This document shows positions 1-4,138 of a DNA stretch of 5,892 nucleotides, piece after piece. The stretch comes from an uncultured Clostridia bacterium (GTDB lineage Bacteria; Bacillota; Clostridia; TANB77; CAG-508). Where the stretch lies: the NCBI GenBank assembly GCA_948739805.1, contig CAPYID010000070.1:1-5892 (forward strand), read 5' to 3'. Each line of letters opens with the position of its first letter. Positions within the stretch are counted from its first letter, which is position 1. The notes under the pieces were generated by a model. The model had not been told where the DNA came from and made no database searches. It saw only the letters and a list, made by a program, of their open reading frames with translations. The position numbers were made by a program, and so were the translations under genes.

Positions 1-13
1 ATTTACGTGCCAT
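1..13 (-). CDS. 5' end of a minus-strand gene (MARK...), partial
   Basis: Only the start of this gene is in the window. Reading the minus strand, an AGGAGG ribosome binding site (25 to 20) is followed after 6 nt by ATG at 13-11 and the codons for M-A-R-K. The strong ribosome binding site and the promoter directly upstream support a real start. The product cannot be identified from four residues. Its position beside three phased dyad units and other palindromes is typical of a plasmid replication, partition or mobilisation gene, but that is inference from context only. Confidence 0.55.
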
Positions 14-22
14 AATTTTCCT

Positions 23-55
23 CCTGGTATAATCTTTATTAAAGATTATACCAGG
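23..55. repeat. 33-bp perfect palindrome over promoter and ribosome binding site
   Basis: The arms 23-38 and 40-55 are perfect inverted copies of CCTGGTATAATCTTTA around a single central base at 39. Each arm carries TGGTATAAT, so an extended -10 box is present on both strands. The left arm also contains half of the AGGAGG site of the minus-strand gene. On DNA this would be a classic autoregulatory operator. On RNA, only the part downstream of the transcription start would be present, so a full hairpin from this promoter is unlikely. Confidence 0.9.
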
Positions 56-73
56 AACATACAGTTATGGAAA
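45..73 (-). promoter_or_regulatory. Extended -10 promoter for the minus-strand gene
   Basis: On the minus strand, TTTCCA (73-68, four of six matches to the -35 consensus) is followed by a 17-nt spacer and TATAAT (50-45), with an upstream TGG giving an extended -10. Transcription would start near 38, leaving a leader of about 25 nt before the ATG at 13. The -10 box lies inside the 33-bp palindrome, so a protein bound there should block transcription. Confidence 0.55.
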
Positions 74-166
74 ATAAAAAATTTTTTATATATTATTTGG
101 TTTTTTAAAATATTTATTTTATGCGGTTATCCTGAGCCTACTATACAAACAGTAACCGTCTAATAC

Positions 167-303
167 CCAAATTTACACATGGCATATGCAAATCTGGTAA
201 ATACAACTACATACCAACAACATTAGAAACCCAAATTTGCATATGCTACGTGAAAATTTGGAAAATATCATTCCGAATTTTCACAGCGGACGTGCAAATT
301 TTG
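167..303. repeat. Three 31-bp dyad units (iteron- or centromere-like array)
   Basis: The 11-bp motif CCAAATTTNCA occurs six times in strictly alternating orientation: plus at 167-177, minus at 187-197, plus at 231-241, minus at 251-261, plus at 273-283 and minus at 293-303. Copies 2, 5 and 6 each carry one change in the CCAAATTT part. They pair into three dyads (167-197, 231-261, 273-303), each with exactly 9 bp between half-sites. Dyad centres at 182, 246 and 288 are 64 and 42 bp apart, close to six and four helical turns. This is expected for a dimeric protein binding cooperatively on one face of the helix, as at plasmid origins, parS-like centromeres or multi-site operators. The sequence does not say which of these it is. 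Confidence 0.8.
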
Positions 304-333
304 ACGCTCCTTACAAGTATAAATAATATATAC

Positions 334-390
334 AAGTATTAAATACTGACACCTTGCGGTGGTCAGATGAGATTAAAAAATTTAATACTT
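334..390. repeat. Nested hairpin between the dyad array and the tandem palindromes
   Basis: An outer perfect 10-bp stem (AAGTATTAAA 334-343 with TTTAATACTT 381-390) encloses an inner stem. The inner stem is CTGACACC (346-353) with GGT-G-GTCAG (358-366), which has one bulged G and a TTGC loop. The left outer arm is itself a near repeat of ACAAGTATAAATA starting at 313. The element could be a single-strand origin, a small RNA or an operator. There is no T-run placing it as a terminator on the plus strand. Confidence 0.55.
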
Positions 391-393
391 AAA

Positions 394-440
394 ATTAAAA
401 GTTATCTTTTAAAAAAATATTAAAAGTTATCTTTTAAAAA
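394..440. repeat. Two tandem 16-bp palindromes, 25-bp period
   Basis: TAAAAGTTATCTTTTA is present at 396-411 and again at 421-436. Each copy has perfect 6-bp arms around TTAT. The identity between the copies extends to 22 bp (394-415 and 419-440). Exact tandem duplication of a palindrome suggests paired binding sites for a dimeric regulator or replication protein, rather than random AT-rich sequence. Confidence 0.8.
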
Positions 441-1141
441 TAAATATTTTTAATTTTAAAAAATATTTTTTCTTATTCGGGATAATAGCAACAATCTTTA
501 ATCCTAATGAATTTAATTACCAACCAACAGTTGTCGATAAGAACGAAGAAATCCTAAAAATAAAGTAAAAATAGGATTCTGTTTTTAACTTTTCAGTGAA
601 AAACAAATTTTTGGACTGAAAATAAGGTTATTTTAGATGGTAAATTGACAAGAAAATAAAGATAAAGAAAATGAGTTGGTCAATATTCATTTTAAAAAGC
701 CTTAAAATAAGTATCCGATTCGACAATTATCCGAGAAGTTTGTTTTATTAATTTTGTTGAATATATGAAATTTGAATGAAAATATAGATAAAATTGAAAG
801 TTATTTCTAAGTCCAGAAAAATTTGTTGAGGAATATATGAACCCCACATAGGGTAAATCTGAACACATTTTCGCTTTTTATATGTAAAATAGGGGTATAT
901 TTATACCCAATGTATTCTTTCCCATTTTTTTTACATTCAAACCGAACACATTTTCTATAATAAATCAAATGTATTTTGTTTTATTATTACTTGTTTCTGT
1001 TGCTGGCATAGGTTTATCTTTTATTGTCGATTGTAGCAGTTTTACTTTTTATGAATACAAATCAAACATATGAAAATAAATATATCCACTCTGGATTTGA
1101 CTATTATATTTAATCTATTTATTTGTTACAAATATCACAAT
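441..1141. other. AT-rich gene-free stretch with minor palindromes
   Basis: I find no coding region here on either strand. Minor structures are a weak hairpin AATCCTA/TAGGATT (550-556 with 572-578) followed by GTTTTT, a tight dyad GGGTATA-TT-TATACCC (893-908), and a 12-bp direct repeat GAACACATTTTC (861-872 and 944-955). A short frame ending near 843 reads SPEKFVEEYMNPT before a stop and is closed by a stop a few codons upstream. It could be the tail of a decayed gene but is too short to call. Confidence 0.5.
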
Positions 1142-1288
1142 AATTATATTGTATTATAACTATTTAATTTAGCATTTACATTATAAGTAAGTATCTTAAG
1201 TAAATATCTTAATAAATATCCCAATAAATATTATAACAAACCTCGTAAAAGATTACAACAAATAAATAGATTATAATACAATATAATT
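1142..1288. repeat. 147-bp segment bounded by perfect 18-bp inverted repeats
   Basis: Positions 1142-1159 are the exact reverse complement of 1271-1288 (AATTATATTGTATTATAA). Past a one-base bulge, the pairing continues for seven more bases (CTATTTA 1160-1166 with 1263-1269). The segment encodes nothing. No obvious target duplication flanks it, so a miniature transposable element is possible but unproven. A long cruciform or a replication-associated hairpin is the alternative. Confidence 0.65.
1189..1234. repeat. Degenerate 12-13 bp tandem repeats
   Basis: Four degenerate copies of an AA(G/T)TAAATATCTT-like unit run in tandem inside the loop of the 147-bp inverted repeat. The middle units (1198-1210, 1211-1222, 1223-1234) are the closest. 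Their very AT-rich, iterated character resembles DNA-unwinding elements at origins, but base composition alone could generate some of this. Confidence 0.4.
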
Positions 1289-1417
1289 TACACATATTAA
1301 ATATAAATCACTATATAATATAAATTACCACATATAATACTTAATAATAGCAATACTAATGGCAATAGCAGCGGTAACAATTTTAATACTACTCAATACT
1401 CAATACATCCACATCCA

Positions 1418-1468
1418 GCTATATTACATATAGCACACAACACATGACTTTAATATATATAGCTATAT
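1418..1468. repeat. Two ATATAGC palindromes
   Basis: GCTATAT-TAC-ATATAGC (1418-1434) is a 7-bp dyad, and ATATAGCTATAT (1457-1468) is a perfect 12-bp palindrome 22 bp downstream. A third related dyad, TGCTAT-TAT-ATAGCA, lies at 1806-1820 about 60 bp before the operon promoter. The shared TATAGC half-site suggests repeated binding sites for one protein. In such AT-rich sequence this is suggestive only. Confidence 0.45.
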
Positions 1469-1578
1469 TAATACTAATATAATCGCCAAAACCCTTTAAA
1501 ATTCATATAAAATCATCATTTTTCCACTCATTTTAAATAAAATTACTTCTATATAATGCAAAATAATGCAATTTTATT

Positions 1579-1820
1579 TATAGATTACAAGCTAATATCA
1601 GATACATAAATAGAACACAAGACAACTTACAATAATCAATTATCACAACATTATCTATCCAGTTATCTAATATTAGCTTATAACACACCACAATGCCCAA
1701 AATAGCAGTTTAAACTTGTTACCCTATAAAATTATGCCTAAATACAAAGATAGGCATATACACGCATATAAGGCTTGATTTAGGCTTGTAATCTATATTT
1801 ATGTGTGCTATTATATAGCA
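1579..1820. other. Multi-stem inverted-repeat region upstream of the operon promoter
   Basis: A perfect 14-bp stem pairs TATAGATTACAAGC (1579-1592) with 1784-1797. Overlapping its left arm, 1589-1604 can alternatively pair with 1664-1679 (16 bp, one mismatch). Also inside is TATGCCTA/TAGGCATA (1733-1740 with 1751-1758), an 8-bp stem with a 10-nt loop. Immediately outside is TGCTAT/ATAGCA (1806-1811 with 1815-1820). The nested, mutually exclusive pairings resemble a branched RNA or a replication origin fold. No gene is present, and no RNA family was recognised. Confidence 0.5.
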
Positions 1821-1876
1821 ATATAACTAATAACGGTAAACACTTTAAGCAATTTTAAAAATTTTTAAAAAAGTTG

Positions 1877-1908
1877 TTGACAAATATGTACGTATATGAT
1901 AATATAAT
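1877..1908 (+). promoter_or_regulatory. Promoter of the ribozyme-containing operon
   Basis: A perfect TTGACA (1877-1882) is followed by a 17-nt spacer and TAATAT (1900-1905), within the run TAATATAAT. Long A and T tracts lie just upstream (1853-1872), as in an UP element. A GTAC-centred dyad-like sequence between the boxes might be an operator. A 6-bp hairpin GCTACT/AGTAGC (1940-1955) would lie near the 5' end of the transcript. This is the only convincing promoter before gene 1. Confidence 0.65.
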
Positions 1909-2419
1909 CACAACAACAAAACAACAGCACACAAACAAAGCTACTAAACAGTAGCAGACAACAAACAATTTAATGATTGTAAATCCAGATAACAACAGCC
2001 CTAGGCGGTACATTGATAACATGGTAAATCAAAAAGTTGTAAACAGTAATAATAATGTTTTGTTAAGTAACTATAAACAAGTTAAAAGTAACTATCAACG
2101 ATAGTAACCGCACATTTACAAACATTAAATAACTGGTAATAAGTGAACTATACAACGTGAGTAGTGAGGTCTACGCAAGCCGTTATAAGTGAACTATATA
2201 CACAATAAAGTTTGAGGTCTGCCAGTTAGTAAAGTGTCTGGTATGTGCAACCATAACTGTAAACAAGTCAACCTATACATAACCTGTATATGTATGTACC
2301 TTGACAATTAAATATACAGCCTTTTCATTTAATACTTTTCCTTAGTGAACTTTTACCAACTAATAAGGGCAGCAGTTATAAACTAATTCCCTTATTAGGT
2401 AATCGGTGAGATTTTCTCA
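1909..2419 (+). other. Long untranslated leader with repeated motifs and hairpins
   Basis: There is no convincing gene in this stretch. TAAGTGAACTATA recurs 46 nt apart (2140-2152 and 2186-2198), each copy followed by a GAGGTCT element (2165-2171 and 2214-2220). TAACTATAAACAAGTTAA (2068-2085) recurs with two changes at 2254-2271. GTAG-TGAGGT-CTAC (2161-2174) forms a small hairpin. CTAATAAGGG/CCCTTATTAG (2360-2369 with 2389-2398) is a 10-bp stem. CGGTGAGA-TTT-TCTCACCG (2404-2422) is a strong 8-bp hairpin touching the 5' strand of the twister ribozyme. No T-run follows these stems, so they are not simple terminators. Confidence 0.5.
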
Positions 2420-2509
2420 CCGTGTAATGCAGCCACTATAAACAGGTAGTGAGTGTCACAAGCCACTAGACCAGGCAGTATAAAGTCTGAAAATGCAGAG
2501 TGAAACAGG
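2420..2509 (+). ncRNA. Twister self-cleaving ribozyme (copy A, with P3 and P5)
   Basis: The hand fold matches the twister plan. Conserved UAA is at 2425-2427, with cleavage expected between U2425 and A2426. P2 is UGCA (2428-2431 with 2494-2497), followed by GC at 2432-2433. P3 is CACUA/UAGUG (2434-2438 with 2447-2451). P4 is AGUG/CACU (2452-2455 with 2464-2467), closing the diagnostic loop UCACAAGC (2456-2463). P5 is AGAC/GUCU (2468-2471 with 2485-2488), followed by GAAAA, P2', then GA and GUGA (2500-2503). GUGA pairs perfectly with loop UCAC as the T1 pseudoknot, and GC 2432-2433 can pair with GC 2462-2463 as T2. P1 is weak: CC-UG with CA-GG, with bulges, and its 5' strand is shared with the hairpin at 2404-2422. 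It lies 56 nt upstream of gene 1. Confidence 0.85.
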
Positions 2510-2564
2510 TAAAAAGTAAACAAAAAAATAATATAAAAGTTAAATTGAAAGGATGGTAAAGATT

Positions 2565-2936
2565 ATGACAAATACAATAACAGTTTACAATGATAATTTT
2601 TATGGTAACAAAATTAGTGAATATGGTTTAAAGAATGGTTATGTAGACTATGCAGCACTTGCAAAGTCATTTGATGCGGTTCTGAACAATGACATTATTT
2701 CTAAGACACAAGAAATAGGTTATTGGGAATGTGTCAATGGGGCGGAATACGATGAAGAAACAGAGAATTATTATGAAATATTCCAGTATTATATTATCTC
2801 ACAATCTGGTTTTGAAATATTACAGCAATTTACAGATGAAATTGTATTCTACAATGAAGAACTGGATATATACGTATGGGGTGTAACTCATTACGGCACA
2901 AGTTGGGATTATGTATTGACTGGCATTGCAATTTAA
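2565..2936 (+). CDS. Small acidic protein of unknown function (gene 1)
   Basis: A 123-residue protein with no family I can name with certainty. I chose ATG 2565 over ATG 2553 because GAAAGGATGG (2547-2556) is then correctly spaced 8 nt upstream. It has about 20 Asp/Glu against 4 Lys and no Arg, and is rich in Tyr and Phe. The most distinctive stretch is the C-terminal part: YYEIFQYYI (69-77), then DEIVFYNEELDIYVWGVTHY (91-110) and GTSWDYVL (111-118). There is no signal peptide or membrane helix. From memory, similar short proteins occur in Clostridia plasmids and phage-like elements, but I know no assigned role. The negative charge would fit a DNA mimic, which is speculation. It lies alone between a twister and a hammerhead, so it would be on its own processed mRNA. 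Confidence 0.85.
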   Translation: MTNTITVYNDNFYGNKISEYGLKNGYVDYAALAKSFDAVLNNDIISKTQEIGYWECVNGAEYDEETENYYEIFQYYIISQSGFEILQQFTDEIVFYNEELDIYVWGVTHYGTSWDYVLTGIAI

Positions 2937-2969
2937 AAAGCAAACTAATAACGGTAGACACTAACAAAA

Positions 2970-3029
2970 TACCACTGATGAGCTAGTGAAATCCTAGCGA
3001 AACAAGGCATTACTCTGCCTTGTCTGGTA
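2970..3029 (+). ncRNA. Hammerhead ribozyme 1 (type I)
   Basis: All core elements are present in order. Stem I is UACCA/UGGUA (2970-2974 with 3025-3029). The core is CUGAUGA (2975-2981). Stem II is GCUAG/CUAGC (2982-2986 with 2994-2998) with a 7-nt loop. GAAA is at 2999-3002. Stem III is CAAGGCA/UGCCUUG (3003-3009 with 3016-3022) with a 6-nt loop. A3002 pairs with U3023, and cleavage is expected after C3024 (GUC). Stem I is the open stem, making it type I. It starts 33 nt after the gene 1 stop and would separate gene 1 from genes 2-7, giving the downstream mRNA a 5' end about 68 nt before ATG 3092. Loop contacts that speed natural hammerheads could not be judged by eye. Confidence 0.93.
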
Positions 3030-3052
3030 GAAAGCAAATTCAATATAAAGAA

Positions 3053-3091
3053 AAGGAAGGACACTAAAAAAGTTTAGTGAAGGTAAATATT
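3053..3091 (+). promoter_or_regulatory. Ribosome binding site split by a hairpin (gene 2)
   Basis: A purine tract AAGGAAGG (3053-3060) is followed by a perfect 7-bp hairpin CACTAAA-AAAG-TTTAGTG (3062-3079), then AAGG (3080-3083) 8 nt before ATG 3092. The hairpin ends exactly at the start-proximal site. It sits between a possible ribosome standby site and the functional site, which suggests control of translation by folding or by an RNA-binding protein. The same layout recurs before the gene at 4139. Confidence 0.55.
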
Positions 3092-3355
3092 ATGACAAAA
3101 CCAATGCATGAAAGATATGAGAATGTAACCCCGATAGGCACTATGTTATTATGTGGCACTTTTGGTATTGCAATATTTGCACCCGATGAAACGGACTCTT
3201 ATAAAGATAATTGTGATTTAGTTGCTGCATGGCATGATGGCGAAAGTTATTCCAGTTTCCATAAGCACATGGTTCACTATACAGGATTGGGCAGAGCTTA
3301 CATCCGTAAAGGCAGTTTGCGTATTTATCTGGATGAGGTTTTAAAAGTTGCATAA
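3092..3355 (+). CDS. Small protein of unknown function (gene 2)
   Basis: An 87-residue protein not recognised as a named family. ATG 3092 is preferred over GTG 3077 because AAGG (3080-3083) is well placed for it and GTG 3077 lies inside the leader hairpin. The sequence suggests a compact soluble fold: a hydrophobic beta-like stretch GTMLLCGTFGIAIFA (16-30), an acidic segment PDETDSYKDN (31-40), an AAWHDG turn (45-50), a His-containing stretch FHKHMVHYTG (56-65) and a final GRAYIRKGSLRIYLDEVL (67-84). There is no signal peptide or transmembrane span. The TAA at 3353-3355 is followed 19 nt later by the next start, so the two are probably co-translated. The leader's AGGTAAAnATTATGACA closely matches that of gene 1. 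Confidence 0.8.
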   Translation: MTKPMHERYENVTPIGTMLLCGTFGIAIFAPDETDSYKDNCDLVAAWHDGESYSSFHKHMVHYTGLGRAYIRKGSLRIYLDEVLKVA

Positions 3356-3374
3356 CAGGATAGGAGTGTATATC

Positions 3375-3470
3375 ATGAAGGACTTTGAGAAATTTAACAG
3401 TTATTACATTAAATTAAGAAAATGGTTTCCACGCAAGTTAGCGTACAAGTTAGCAGTATATTGTGTATGA
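3375..3470 (+). CDS. 31-residue basic small protein (gene 3)
   Basis: A short frame starts at ATG 3375 with AGGAG (3362-3366) 8 nt upstream, and the previous gene stops only 19 nt before. The product MKDFEKFNSYYIKLRKWFPR then KLAYKLAVYCV is strongly basic in its middle (KLRKWFPRKLAYK) and ends in a hydrophobic tail, so it may be amphipathic and membrane- or nucleic-acid-associated. That is inference from composition. Support rests on the ribosome binding site and the tight spacing. Conservation was not tested. Confidence 0.6.
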   Translation: MKDFEKFNSYYIKLRKWFPRKLAYKLAVYCV

Positions 3471-3502
3471 CATATTGTACATAAGGACAAGGAGGGTAAA
3501 CA

Positions 3503-3613
3503 GTGATTAAAAAAGTAACTATAAAAGAATATATGGTTTTACGTGTAATCCATGAAGTGAGTGTAATCAAAGCAGACGACAACACGGCAACGGTTTATAT
3601 AGCTAAACGCTAA
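3503..3613 (+). CDS. 36-residue small protein (gene 4), GTG start
   Basis: The start is GTG 3503, chosen because a very strong AAGGAGGG (3489-3496) lies 6 nt upstream. No ATG lies near this site. The next in-frame ATG is codon 11. The product MIKKVTIKEYMVLRVIHEVS followed by VIKADDNTATVYIAKR looks like three beta strands with alternating hydrophobic residues and basic ends. No family was recognised. It is the last gene before the 210-nt gene-free gap at 3614-3824 and lies 32 nt after gene 3. Confidence 0.65.
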   Translation: MIKKVTIKEYMVLRVIHEVSVIKADDNTATVYIAKR

Positions 3614-3617
3614 AAAA

Positions 3618-3718
3618 CACCCTTTCCAGTATGCTGGCGGGCGGTTCATGACCGCCAAGGGGATTATGGCAGGGATTTATTAAAAAATATTAAATTGTTC
3701 TGCCTGGTAATTAATAAA
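3618..3718 (+). ncRNA. Unassigned structured RNA between genes 4 and 5
   Basis: A closing stem CCCUU (3620-3624) with AAGGG (3657-3661) encloses two hairpins, CCAG-UAUG-CUGG (3626-3637) and GGCGGU-UCAUG-ACCGCC (3640-3656). Together they form a three-way junction that is unusually GC-rich for this window. GGCGG at 3636-3640 offers an alternative partner for CCGCC. Downstream, GGCAG (3668-3672)/CUGCC (3700-3704) and UUUAUUAA (3676-3683)/UUAAUAAA (3711-3718) interleave as a possible pseudoknot. No T-run follows, arguing against a terminator. I compared it with hammerhead, twister, HDV, pistol, hatchet and twister-sister layouts from memory and saw no match. Confidence 0.5.
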
Positions 3719-3824
3719 ATGTGCATCCATCAAGTACCACAAGAAACTGACCAGTATGGTTGTTCCAATCGGTATGGTTAGAAATACTGGTATAAATGGA
3801 ATTAAAGAAAGGAAGGTAACTGTT

Positions 3825-4094
3825 ATGAAATTGTATGAATGTATTGTTGACGATGGCAGGAATGTTTTTAAAGCACTTACTGCTGCAAAGAATAAAAAAG
3901 AACTGTTAAACGTGTATGGGGGTAATGGGACTTTTGAAAAAATTACGGATATTACAAAGGAATATTTTACTAGTGAAAGTCCAGAACTTCTTAATGAGCA
4001 TCTGGAAAAAATGGGATGGGGTGAAGGTGAAAGGAAAATAATATGCGCCCTGTTGGAAGAGCACATAACAAGGAATACATATAAAGGAAAATAA
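3825..4094 (+). CDS. Small protein of unknown function (gene 5)
   Basis: An 89-residue protein. The frame is open back to ATG 3756, but ATG 3825 is the likely start because GAAAGGAAGG (3807-3816) lies 8 nt upstream and nothing resembling a ribosome binding site precedes 3756. The N-terminus MKLYECIVDDGRNVFKALTA (1-20) is beta then helix. The middle AAKNKKELLNVYGGNGTFEK (20-39) has a Gly-rich turn, and the end GWGEGERKIICALLEEHI (64-81) looks like an amphipathic helix after a WGEGE turn. The overall alpha/beta pattern resembles small proteins I recall from Clostridia mobile elements with no known role. It is soluble, without a signal peptide. It follows the structured gap at 3614-3824 and precedes the acidic 204-residue gene by 44 nt. 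Confidence 0.82.
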   Translation: MKLYECIVDDGRNVFKALTAAKNKKELLNVYGGNGTFEKITDITKEYFTSESPELLNEHLEKMGWGEGERKIICALLEEHITRNTYKGK

Positions 4095-4098
4095 ATAA

Positions 4099-4138
4099 AG
4101 GAAAGGAAGCCAGACAATTCTGGTAAAGGTAAACAATT
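4099..4138 (+). promoter_or_regulatory. Ribosome binding site split by a hairpin (gene 6)
   Basis: Purine tract AGGAAAGGAAG (4099-4109) is followed by hairpin CCAGA-CAAT-TCTGG (4110-4123) and then AAAGGT (4125-4130) 8 nt before ATG 4139. The sequence of the hairpin differs from the one before gene 2, but its position between a GGAAG tract and the AAGGTAAA site is the same. This suggests a conserved design rather than chance. Confidence 0.5.

Noticed and set aside
394..440. Tandem palindromes as a CRISPR array
   Set aside because: There are only two copies with a 3-bp separation between 22-bp repeats, far too short for spacers, and no cas gene is present.
1973..2104. A 43-codon open frame (MIVNPDNNSPRRY...) in the operon leader
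   Set aside because: No ribosome binding site precedes ATG 1973, and only a poor AGGCGG-like sequence lies before the internal ATG at 2021. The composition is Asn-rich, as expected from random AT-rich sequence.
2301..2333. A second promoter from TTGACA at 2301
   Set aside because: No acceptable -10 box occurs 16-18 nt downstream; the spacing would reach TTCATT.
3742..3757. GAAAC followed by CTGACCAG as part of a third hammerhead
   Set aside because: There is no CUGAUGA core within reach and no stem III/GUC arrangement.
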